Assembly (NCBI GenBank): GCA_914767715.1
Contig: OU612069.1
Span: 6,262,001-6,326,000, forward strand
Direction: 5' to 3'
Source: Membranipora membranacea
Lineage: Eukaryota > Bryozoa > Gymnolaemata > Cheilostomatida > Membraniporidae
Length of the DNA: 64,000 nucleotides
This document shows positions 26,201-35,395 of the stretch, in pieces. The notes under the pieces were generated by a model, which did no database searches, was not told the DNA's origin, and was given only the letters and a program-made list of their open reading frames with translations. Numbering within the stretch: the stretch's first letter is position 1; every line of letters starts with the position of its first letter. A program made the position numbers and the translations under genes.

Positions 26201-27284
26201 CTCACAGATTTATGAATACTCAGCTCCAGATTACTGAGTACCAATGGCCTGTTCTCTATCTCCCGCTGATGGCGAGTCACGACATCACTGATACATGAAG
26301 CTTACTGTACTAAACGACAGCGCAACAAAGAAGGTTAATTTGCATTTTGATTTTTGAAGTTGATAATTTTTTTTCGATGTCGGCGGATACATAATTAAAA
26401 CTATTGTTGGATGGTTTAGGTTGAGTTGAGTTAAGTTCATCATATCCCGCTCAGAGTGAGTGACAACCACACTGTTGTAGGAGTCTATCCACACCAAACA
26501 CACTGCACTAAGAAGACCGTGATAATGAATTATTTACAATTTGTCGCTGGATGCTGACATTTGTCAATGGTGTATAGCTGAGATCAAGTGTCTCTACCAA
26601 TGGCCGTTTTATGCCAGTCTCAGTTTTGGCAGCTTGCTGCATACCCAGTTCAGGAGGACTTTTATAGCCTCACATCTAGGATGCATTCTAGTTTTCTAGG
26701 ATGTAACACATTCTCAGTATGAGGTTTTAGGGCACCTTGCGTCCCTCTTTAGGGGCAGCCCAATCTTCTGTTTCTCACTTAACAGCAAGATGGGTCAGGT
26801 TTTCAGTTTAGGTTTAGAGTTAAGTTAATTATCTCCCCCAAGGGCGGGTACCCCCCCCCCCCCCACACAACTTGTCTATCTATCTCTGAGATGCAAGTCT
26901 ATCAGCAGTATAGCGACGTACATATAAGAAGGCCTACTTGAGTAAATTACGCGGGTCGGTCAGGTTTTAAGTTGGGAGCTCAAGCACATTTGAATTAACT
27001 AAGTGGCTATGATGTAAATATAACCAACCCGAATTGATGAGATTCATCAAATGTCCCAGTCCCCCTTGGTTCTATCTGATTTCTACATATTGAAGTCAGA
27101 GTTTTCTAATGTTGCTTGGGTTTGATATGACATCTCAGCTAGGTCAGTTATTAAGTCCATACACCGTGTTTGCTGAGTCTCCAGATCTGTAGAGTTATGA
27201 GTATCTCTACACCCTGTGACAGGTGGTAGTTACAATGATAGCAGTAGTCTCTGTAGTGAGCCGATAGCTAAGAGAAGAAGATGA
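20070..27284 (+). CDS. Predicted multi-exon gene for an acidic, tyrosine-rich protein; not recognised
   Basis: A set of short candidate exons on the + strand: 20070-20216, 21678-21722, 21976-22046, 22085-22192, 22772-22861, 23511-23643, 25404-25529, 26137-26237 (stop), with an alternative end at 27223-27284. Most enter and leave in phase 1, so they could be joined or skipped without a frame change. Two links do not fit as drawn: 22046 to 22085 and 23643 to 25404. The peptides are acidic and have many tyrosines in sequences such as DESVYHSSNEEF, NSVYHSSNGD, AVYEDDAP, DEIRYMQVIL, AVYDDLAEVV and YEYSAPDY. No membrane segment, kinase or other domain is visible. Such sequence would suit a cytoplasmic tail or adaptor phosphorylated on tyrosine, but that is inference. 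The 5' part was not found. Confidence 0.5.
21678..21722 (+). CDS. Short candidate exon (DDDIDRRTHTTTT)
   Basis: Acceptor tatgaag, donor acag|gtaata, phase 1 both ends, fourteen full codons. Its phase fits the exons on both sides, but it is too short to be sure. Confidence 0.35.
21976..22046 (+). CDS. Candidate exon (TLSRRSYSRGSGVDNLADSH)
   Basis: Acceptor gcgctgcag, donor gtgcag|gtatgt. Enters in phase 1 and leaves in phase 0, which does not match the next candidate. Reading on past the donor gives VCNEETDYENTN before a stop, so a different donor or an indel is possible. Confidence 0.5.
22085..22192 (+). CDS. Candidate exon with VYHSSN motif, copy 2
   Basis: Encodes DEEEGQEGDNSVYHSSNGDM and QSTSAYAHHSEPTTDA, phase 1 in and out if the acceptor is actaacag at 22084. 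Donor g|gtaaag. Related to the exon at 20070 by SVYHSSN and the acidic surroundings. Confidence 0.55.
22598..22756 (-). mobile_element. Small inverted-repeat element, family B, copy 3 (reverse)
   Basis: Begins cagtgtgagctggtttaaat and ends ggcttcaattaagctgcgc; the reverse complement follows the copies at 1588 and 8004. It ends 16 bases before the acceptor of the exon at 22772. Confidence 0.6.
22772..22861 (+). CDS. Candidate exon (DQDDTTSHFPAVYEDDAPAH)
   Basis: Phase 1 in and out, 29 full codons: DQDDTTSHFPAVYEDDAPAH then KAPAPYSQF. Donor ttcg|gtgagt is strong; the acceptor tttaaatag has a weak pyrimidine tract. Confidence 0.55.
23511..23643 (+). CDS. Candidate exon (LGGAMIRQRRQTYSCNSPFI)
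   Basis: Enters in phase 1 and reads LGGAMIRQRRQTYSCNSPFI, LHRPSEHSSPIDMSVRHSNT, PRV, leaving in phase 2 if the donor is gtg|gtgagt. An inner GT (atgtct|gtaagg) would leave in phase 0. A partial copy of its 3' end lies at about 24231-24283 (gataggtctgtaaggcatag). Confidence 0.5.
23724..23950. repeat. Hairpin element, arms about 60 bp
   Basis: ggtatctatattaaataatc, attaatcataatcattttca and tggggaaatccaactgaat at the left recur inverted at 23888-23948 (cagctggatttccccatgaa, aatgattataattaatgatt). The loop is about 100 bases without coding potential. Confidence 0.75.
23951..25403. other. Intron or intergenic sequence; partial exon copy
   Basis: No complete exon supported. Positions 24231-24283 repeat the 3' end and donor of the exon at 23511 in diverged form (cgacagcccctcatgttgat, gtaaggcatagtagtatgtg). 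The rest is AT-rich with no clear structure. Confidence 0.4.
25404..25529 (+). CDS. Candidate exon (HSIEDMEREEEDYMTTETGT)
   Basis: Phase 1 in and out, 41 full codons: EAAAHSIEDMEREEEDYMTT, ETGTAILDEIRYMQVILDQA, Q. Acceptor tatcggcag, donor caag|gtaaat. It joins in frame to the exon at 26137. Strongly acidic, possibly helical, with tyrosines in DYMTT and RYMQV. Confidence 0.6.
26137..26237 (+). CDS. Candidate last exon (YDDL and YEYSAPDY tail)
   Basis: Acceptor attttttcag; completes a split Glu and reads AREYEMSSAAVYDDLAEVVS, SSQIYEYSAPDY, TGA. Five tyrosines in 33 residues. AVYDDL has the YxxL spacing of SH2-binding motifs; whether it is phosphorylated is not known. Confidence 0.6.
26238..27222. 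other. No gene; dispersed repeats
   Basis: Positions 26630-26720 resemble 5095-5170 (agcttgctgcat, tttatagcctcaca, tctaggatgta). Positions 26795-27060 contain the dispersed segment gggtcaggttttcagtttag / agctcaagcacatttgaatt. A run of fifteen C lies at about 26851. Confidence 0.5.
27223..27284 (+). CDS. Possible alternative last exon with basic tail
   Basis: Acceptor ctgtgacag; phase 1 entry like its neighbours; reads (G)GSYNDSSSLCSEPIAKRRR then TGA. In another frame the same bases give EEDEEQQEEAEYV, resembling the acidic exon at 22085. It could be an alternative end or a decayed exon. Confidence 0.35.
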
Positions 27285-28749
27285 GGAGCAGCAGGAGGAG
27301 GCAGAGTATGTTAGGGTAAACTTTACTCTAGCTCTGACTGTAAGTAAACAATATAAACTTAAGCGTATTTACTAACACTACACACGGCTCCTGATTAAAT
27401 TCATCCACAAACAATGCAAGCTCATAACATACTACATCAAGTACATCATAACATATGATACACATCATAAAGGTTACTGTATCAAGATGAGCCTGTTGTT
27501 GCGGAGTTATCACACTGCGTTTCATACCCAAGAATTGTTGGACAATTCTGTACAATGCTAGAATTGTTCGAAACTGACCCATATATCATTACCCAACCAG
27601 CAACCATTATTGTGTAATTAACCCTGCCTGCTTAATAAATTACATTCATTATTGCTATTGTATATATGTAGTACAAGCCTTTACAGTTCTAGTCAATATT
27701 ATATAATTGGATTGACATTGTATTCAATGAGTTTGTATTTCGATGTCCAGGCAAGAGCTGCTGTAATGAACAGATATTACTGTGCAAGGTAGCATCAAAG
27801 TCTATAACGCGGGAAGCCCAGGTTCAAATCCCGGCCGGGGTGAATCTTTTCTTTTCGTTTCATCATGGTGGATATCGAAAGCATTCCAATCGAATTGTCT
27901 ACTCACAATTTTTGTAAGCACAGAAAACTCTTTGTAATGAGTACGATGACCCAACAAAATCCTTATGTTCAACTCTTCTGTGTTGTACCCTACCCTACAG
28001 TGTATTTTGTGCAATCTGTTGATATTGGCAGCAACTGCATGAATAGAATACATCAGCTAAACTATGCTAGCAGAATTATCAGAAAACTCTGCTACTAATA
28101 CTACTAAAATGTACAGCAGCGCTCACCAGTTGAGCGAGGAAGTACTTTGTATCAATTGTCCTACACGCCTAAGTGGATAGAAGTGATATGTGAAGTGGCC
28201 ATATTTTCCACAGAACCACTGACTACTGAAAATATGCTGACTGATGCTAAAGAAGCTCAAATTTGGTGTCACAGCAAGTAGTATGAGTACTGATTATTGG
28301 CATAGTATAAACTACACTCATTGTGATTATTGAGAGTGAAAGGCTTTCAGCTATTTCTATTTGTTAGCCAAAGATGCTCTGAGAATGGAATTAGCTCTGA
28401 ACGTTATGGTATGTGGGCTGAGGGAGGCAAAGGTAAATCAACTATTGTAAGCCTGGTATATATTCATTACCTGTCTACAAAGGAGCTCTTGACGTTATAC
28501 TATATCATTCTCAGCCAACTCAGTTATATGGTGTACAGGAGGCAATTTTGGCATTATTCTCTCGCACTCTTGGATGGTAGTTCCCTAGTAGGTGTTGGCA
28601 CTACTTCAGATAGTGTTAGACTAGTGGCAACACCGTTTAAAGTAATAAATTTTAATCTGTCAGCTTGTGTGCCACAAGCAGGGAGGTTAGCCAATAACAG
28701 GCATAATTACATAATTACCTTGATATCCTTGTTGTCAAAATTTTTAATA

Positions 28750-29262
28750 GACAGTTTTCTGAGCTCTTATTTATGCCTCAATTCGGGGTTGTCCTCTCTC
28801 CAGTATGGTACTTTTAACCCACGCCGCATAGGAAAAACCTGCTGAAAGAGGGTTATATTGAAAACCGCTAATTTAAGGATAAAAATGGTTTTTGATTCAG
28901 AGTCTGCACCATCGAAAACCCTGTGAGACAGGGTTTCCAATTCATTAGAGACTTGAATGTTGATATATCTTTATTTTAGTGACGAAACTCATGAACAATT
29001 CTGCCAAATTGTCCGCAAAACAGGCGGAAAATGCTATAAGTGACTACCATATACTATAATTAATTCCCAAACTATGTCCATATGGGTTTTCAATGTTGCA
29101 GATTCTGAATCAAAAATAATTTTTATCCTATTATAAGCGGTTTTCAAGATAACCCTCTTTTCAGCACGTTTTTCCTATGCGGCGTGGTTTATAAGTACCA
29201 AACTGGAGAGAGGAAAACTCGAAATTGAGGCCTAAATCAGAGCTCAGAAAACTGTCTATTGT
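28750..29262. mobile_element. Inverted-repeat element inserted in the left arm, arms about 165 bp
   Basis: agttttctgagctcttattt, gttgtcctctctccagtatg and acccacgccgcataggaaaa at the left recur inverted at 29095-29262 (tttttcctatgcggcgtggt, agtaccaaactggagagagg). It separates two blocks that are contiguous in the right arm (31620-31630), showing it inserted after the large inverted repeat formed. Confidence 0.8.
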
Positions 29263-29969
29263 CCAATGAAGTATAATTAACACTATTTGTTAATCCTTCA
29301 CACGCATTCCATTGCGCTTGTAACAAGTCATCATGACACACTTTTGGAATCAGAGAGACAGGAGTCATTGTGAGCTGACCTAACATCCTGTCTTTTGCTG
29401 CTGATAATGAATGCGGTGAGTTTTTAATTTCGCGAATATTCTTTTTTATAAGGATGGTTGTTTGGGTGGAAGTGCAATCATGATCATTCTTTGACAGTAG
29501 AGTGAGTGGGCGGGAAGTTGTAACCTTATATGCAAAATACTAGATAATTGCCCAAATTCCATCTGTATATTATTTATTAAATTAATTCACAACTCTGCTT
29601 CAAAGCTTATCATTGTACAGAGTTATTATGCCAAGAATGAGATCGCCTCGCAAAAAAATCTTAAATGGATAATACACTTCTGATCTCTGTTTGGCAGCCA
29701 ATGGAGCACAGAAAAATGTATGTACATACATAAACTCCTTATTTGTAATTCAAAACCCCTTGTTCTGCTCAAATGTGCATTCTAAATTGTAGCTGTGCCT
29801 CTCCAACAAGAAATAAGACAACTAACAGAATTGCTTGTGATCTGAAAAAAGCATATTTTGTGAGCAGTTGTGTGCTCCTACCTCTTGGTTGGTGTTTCAA
29901 TTGTACAGATACTCAGAGTGCGCGTGTGCAATAATGATGACCTTTGGACTTTAGCTTGTTATTTTCTCA

Positions 29970-30033
29970 CAGCCCAGCTTAACACTTTTACTACCATAAC
30001 CGGATATGATAATAAAAGTGTAAAGCTGGGCTG
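29970..30033. repeat. Hairpin around a 20-bp stem
   Basis: cagcccagcttaacactttt and aaaagtgtaaagctgggctg pair almost perfectly, with a loop of about 24 bases. Confidence 0.75.
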
Positions 30034-30239
30034 TTAGAATTGGCAAATAGACACTGTGAGAATCTTGTTCAAATTTAATAACCTAATCTTATTTAAAAAT
30101 CAGGCAGATTTAAACTGTACATTGTAGCCATTAAATGCATGCATCAAAGAGTTTGGGATGTTAAAAGTTATATCAACCAATCATTTCAACAAATTCCTGC
30201 CTAAGGAATCCCAACACTGTAATTTATTCTGTTATATAC

Positions 30240-30560
30240 GAGGCCGGTAGCTTAGACAGGCGGTTGGGTTGCCAGAGTAGGAGTAGGAGGTAGCTCAGTT
30301 GGTTAGAGCGCCGTCCCTTCAGCATGCAAATGTTGAAGGTCGTGGGTTCGAATTCCACTGAAGTCTACTGACTGCTGGGGTTTGGTTGGACCCCCAGGTG
30401 TGCTCCGACCTGCCTGCAAACTGAGAGCAAAATGGGCGCAGATATTGCAGCCTAGCCCCTAAGGCAACTAGTATTTCGCCGCCCATGCTTCGGGATGTGG
30501 CGTGTGATATGTCATCTGATTTTAATCAACCTTTTAATCAACCTTTAAGATTAGGGGTTT
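30240..30560 (+). mobile_element. tRNA-derived SINE
   Basis: A pol III A box (tagctcagttggttagagc, from 30291) and B box (gggttcgaattcc, from 30344) are in tRNA order, and the T arm gtgg-gttcgaatt-ccac is intact. Between them the anticodon arm is enlarged (ccttcagcatgcaaatgttg + aagg), so it does not fold as a normal tRNA. A unique body follows (ggggtttggttggaccccca, gggcgcagatattgcagcct) and the end has ttttaatcaacc repeats, as expected for a SINE tail. Confidence 0.7.
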
Positions 30561-32330
30561 GCAGGGCCATTACAGCAGTTAAGACTCAAAGCGATAAATT
30601 ATTGCCTGGACAGCGTTTAAGCAGATAATCTTTCAAAGCTCTCAGATTATTATTATCGGCTGCATTGATTAATTTAGAATTTACAGTGACCACCAGACAT
30701 TCTGTACAAACAAGTTCTATTTTGTCATTGAATGATAGGCCTGTTTGATTTACTCTTGCTTTTCTCTACCCATATACCATACAATTCAGGGCTTACTCCA
30801 TGCTCAGAGCATCTTCAGCCAACAGAAAGCTGATGAAAGCCATTCACGCTAAAATATGCCGAGGAGTATACCAATGATCACTACTAATACTACATGCTAT
30901 GACACCAAGTATGTGTTTTTTTTAGCATCAGCCAGCATATTTTCAGCAATATTTTTGTCAATCATTTGTTCTGTGGAGAATATGGCCTCATTCTCATATC
31001 ACTTCTCTCCACTTAGGCATGTAAAGTTTTTTTACAAAGTAGATCCTCGCTCAACCAGTTAGCGATTTTGTACTTCATAATTAGCAAAGTTTTGTAATAA
31101 TTCCTCTAGAATAGTTTGGCTGATGCATTCTAAAGATGCAATTGCTGCCAACATTGAAAGATTGCACAAAAGATAATGTAGGGTAGGGTAGAAGGTTGGG
31201 ATGAAGGGAGTATCACAAGCTTTCATGCAACAATTTGGCACTAATCACTCTCAACTCAAATGGACTGCTTTCGAGTTAAATTATGATGAAACGAAAAGAA
31301 AAGATTTGCCCAAATTGGGAAAGCTCTGAATTGTATGGTACATGAGTAGAGAGAAGCAAGAGTAAATCAAACAGGCCTATCATTCAATGACACAATAGAA
31401 CTCGTTTGTACAGAATGTCTGGTGGTCACTGTAAATTCTAAAGATATCAATGCAGCCGATAATAATAATCTGAGAGCTTTGAAAGATTATCTGCTTAAAG
31501 GCTTTCCTGGCAATAATTTATCGCTTTAAATCTTAACTGCTGTAATGACCAAGTGTCTCATGATGACTTGTTACAAGTGCAATGGAATGTGTGTAAAGGA
31601 TTAACAAACAGTGTTAATTATACTTGATTGGACAATTAAAAAATTTGACAACAAGATATCAAGGTAATTATGTAATTATGCCTGTTATTGGCTAACCTCC
31701 CTGCTTGTGGTACTCAAGCTGCCAGATTAAAATTTGTTACTTTAAATGGTGTTGCCACTAGTCTATCATTTTAATACTATCTGTACTAGTGCCAACACCT
31801 ACTAGGGAACTACCATCCATGAGTGAGATAGGAAAATGCCAAAATTGTTTCCTGTACACCATATAACTGAGATGGCTCAGAATAATTATAGTATAACATC
31901 AAGAGCTCCTTTGTAGACAGGAAATGAATATATACCAGGCTTACAATAGTTGATTTACCTTACCTTTCGATTTCCAACATGACAAAAAGAAAAGATTTGC
32001 CCCGGCCTGAATTTGAACCTGGGCCTCCCGCATCATGGACTTCGATGCTACCTTGCACAGCAATATCTATTCATTACAACAGTTCTTGCCTGGTCATCTA
32101 AATCCAAATTCATTGAATACAATGTCAATCCAATTATATAATATTGACTAGAACTGTAAAGGCTTGTATTAGAACTATACAATAGCAATAATGAACGTAA
32201 TTTATATAGCAGGTAGGGTTAATTACTCAATAATGGTTGCTGGTTGGTTAATGATATATGGGTCAGTTTCGAACAATTCAAGAATTGTACAGAATTGTCC
32301 AACAAATCTTGGGTATGAAACGCAGTGTTA

Positions 32331-33053
32331 TAAAGCCATACCCTAGAACCCCATTGGTATTTGGGTCTTCCAACTAAAACATACCGTAGAAGAGTAAAGT
32401 ATTCATCGGAGGTTATGTCCGCATTATTGCACTGCTTGCAAAAGTGAGATTTATGGTTAGCCCACTTTCACTCAACCAACTTTCATATACACCCCAACCT
32501 TGACTAGTAAAAGTTGGTGTCAATACTAAGTTACCCCAAAAGAGCTAGACTAAACTCAAGTTTATGTTTAATTATTAATTTATTCGTCAATATACCAACA
32601 AGATTATCGCGGATAGTTTAATATAGTATAGACGGCCTCTATTGGATTGCCATCTTGTTAGATGAGGTAAAACAAAAACATTATACTACCAAAAAACTTT
32701 AGTTCCACTTATCTTATTTTATATAATATGATTTTGCTGAAAGTGGTCAGTTTGAAATTAGGATTGACTGAAGAGAAAAGCACTTACACAGGTTTTCACC
32801 ATAAAATTATATGCTATATATAATTATATTTATATATGTTTATGGTCATTGCATAACAATTCGGCGCCTTATGAGTTGGCTGTACACAATGAAAGTTGCT
32901 CTGTCCACGAAATCAACTTGAGGGTCAACAAAATTTAAATCTTATCTACAAACTCATTTTAAAGCTATTATTGCCAGTTGTAATTTTTACCTGGATAACG
33001 GAAGGAATTACTCTAAATGAAGTTTCCTAAATCTTTTATTCTGTTGTTTGCAG
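32331..33053. other. No gene recognised
   Basis: AT-rich sequence between the inverted-repeat complex and the first exon of the next gene. I see no open frame with coding character and no clear repeat. Confidence 0.5.
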
Positions 33054-33302
33054 CTGAAGGGAAAGAAGTTTTCAACAGAAAATGGTTGTCGGGACTAAGA
33101 AAACTGAGAGTAAGCTTTCTTTGCTACAGCATAATATCGGTTGTATTTTGCAAGTAGGAAATTTCAAATTTTCCCATGCCAATCACCCCAGAAGTCAGTA
33201 TAACTTCGGTCCTCCTAGTTAGACTAAGAAGGGAAGTGGATTAGACAATGACAGAGTTTTATCTGTTGTCATTGACTTGTTCTAATTGGAGAATTTCAGA
33301 GC

Positions 33303-33530
33303 ATTGCATCATGGGACACTCTGTGATATGCCCACTGTTCACAGACCTTTCTGCTCTCTTTTGGAATCCCAAAAAGTTGCATCATGGGATATTCTAAAAC
33401 ATACCCACTGCTTGTAAGTCTGATCTTTTTACCTGGGAATTCCATAAAATTGCATCATGGGGTGTTCTTCAGAATTCCTACTGTATATAAGCCTGCAAGT
33501 TCTACTGAGAAATTTGCGAAAATGACATTA
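33303..33530 (+). repeat. Three diverged 73-bp repeats
   Basis: ttgcatcatgggacactctg (33303), ttgcatcatgggatattcta (33378) and ttgcatcatggggtgttctt (33451) start three successive units, each followed by cccactgttc / cccactgctt / cctactgtat. Confidence 0.7.
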
Positions 33531-34679
33531 TGGTTTTTTCTTTGACACGCCTGCAGTTTAAAGAACCTCTTTCTCTACTTGAAAATTCCAGACATTTGAA
33601 TTGTTTGATGTTCTTTGACACGCCCTTTCGTGGGTATCCTGTTTTGGTGTCACATGGCCTAACTCATTTGGTAGAGAAGAGAATAATACAAAATAGACGG
33701 ATAAATCTGCAACACAGTAAGGCAGTGTATCTGATATCAGTAGTGAGTTCAACCAAGATGTACATTATCGGGGTGAGTGTAGACCATAGAAATAGACCTA
33801 ACATAGACGTAAATTTCTGTATTGTGTAACATAAGATGTTGTTTAAATTAGTAGACAACGGCATTTTGTAACATGTTCACCTGTAAGATAAGTGTCTATC
33901 AGTCTCACAGTTATGAATTGCATTTTAATCTCCAATTCAAACACTAAGTAAAAGAATGTTAGGGCAAATCGCAATATATTTTATGCAGATTTGACGTCAA
34001 AAGTTTAATTCGCTTATTGCAATGATGCTTTTAAGATTCATAGAAATCTTATTGGAGAGCATTAGATCAAAAATTAATCAATTTAAATGACTTTTCTATT
34101 TTAGACGAGGAGGAGGTAGACCAGTATACACCACCAGGTCAGAGTACCAGTAGTAGAATCTGCTCTGTGACTCCTAACCTATCTCGCTCTTCTAGTAGTA
34201 TCTAAGTCTCCGGCACATCAAGTCATACAAAGTGAAGACGGATCCTCTGGTGACATCAGCCAATCAGATGACTACCCTGTAGCCAACAACCAATCAGATG
34301 ACTTCACTGTAGCTGACAGCAAATCAGATGAGCCCGCTGTAGCCGACAACATTCTTGAGTGTGAAGCCAATAAAGCTGTCAGGACAGCAGAAGCTTCTGT
34401 GTCAAGAAATAGAAACCGTGTACTACCACTTCCCTCATCTCAATCTGGCAGTGATGTCTCTATGGATTATTGGGCTGCTGCAGCACCAGCTAAGCGCTCT
34501 GTTGATTATGGGACCACAGTATCAGGTTCTCCAACACATGTTCAATCAACCAATGACAACTCAGTAGATGATGGAGTTGCTGTCCTCAGCGGAGCTTCCT
34601 CAATTGACTACGGGGCAGGAGTCAAACCAGCCCTGACCCTCCCTTCGTCTCAGGCAGTTAGCTGTGCGTCTTTTTTCTT

Positions 34680-35395
34680 TGAAGTTTGAAGTTTGTTTAT
34701 TGCCTAAATTCTAATATCCATCCTGGGATAGGTTGATAGCATCGAATGTACAGCACATACATGGAAAAATAAAAATAAAAGGAGTCTGAGCTGCATTAGT
34801 TAAAAAATCGCATGTAAAATTCAAAAAAGGTATTTTGTGTTTTGGTTGTTCTACACTTGGATGGCCTATATTTATCTATTTTTGCTCTACGAGCAGATGT
34901 TCTGTTTGTGTTTATTTTAATACGAGAGTTCAAGGGGTGATTATCGTTGTCAGCTATTCTAGTGAAATGTTCACTGCAAGTGGTGTGCAGGAATGTTGTG
35001 ATGGGTGGCAGTGCTAAATGGTCCAGCTTCTGCTCGTAGTTGTCAGAGAATGTTAGTACAATCCGAGTAGCAGAGCGCTGGATCCTCACGAGTCGAGTGG
35101 TTTTTGTTGAGGGTTTCCCGGACAAATTTTCTTTTGTTTTGTCTGAGGAGTCGTTGGCAGATAGTTCTCAGTAGTTTGTGCGATGGGCAGCCTTTACAGT
35201 ACGCCTCATTTTTGGCACAGATTACTTTGTGTAGTGTGTCGCTCATCCAGGGAGGTTTGTCGACCCGGACTTTGGTGGTTTTTATAGGGCAGTGATTATC
35301 AAGAATCTTAGATATAGTTTTGTTCATTAAATGAACTTTGCTGTTTATATCCTGGGTATTTAGTACTGAGGACCAAGACTGTTCAGCTAATCCCT
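34680..35395 (-). mobile_element. LINE fragment with the reverse transcriptase deleted, antisense in the RVSF gene
   Basis: Read on the minus strand, 35395-35130 gives a linker typical of the stretch between endonuclease and RT (ISKILDNHCPIKTTKVRVDK, PPWMSDTLHKVICAKNEAY). Then 35125-34796 gives an RT C-terminal tail (LVRIQRSATRIVLTF, LDHLALPPITTFLHTTCSEH). The catalytic RT core between them is missing. The 3' end at 34680 carries short tandem copies of caaactt, as seen in CR1/L2-like elements. Confidence 0.65.

Larger units (their letters stand above)
27490..32330. mobile_element. Nested complex of long inverted repeats, about 4.8 kb
   Basis: The left part from cactgcgtttcatacccaag (27508) recurs inverted at 32258-32327. 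Matching blocks then follow in mirror order: 27616-27700 with 32140-32220; a tRNA-like segment at 27780-27842 with 32000-32060; 28430-28525 with 31870-31970; 28685-28765 with 31620-31700; 29262-29335 with 31555-31625; 30570-30790 with 31310-31555. The block 27840-28440 also recurs inverted at about 30760-31310. The arms differ by many substitutions, so this is an old structure broken by later insertions. The 171-codon frame at 28330-28845 is not recognisable. Confidence 0.75.

Noticed and set aside
27780-27842. tRNA gene (ggttcaaatcccggccgggg)
   Set aside because: Only a B box and a poor A box are present, and the same segment is mirrored at 32000-32060 as part of the inverted-repeat complex, so it is element sequence.
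28330-28845. Open frame of 171 codons on +
   Set aside because: It crosses the border of an inserted inverted-repeat element and overlaps mirrored repeat blocks. No protein family is recognisable.
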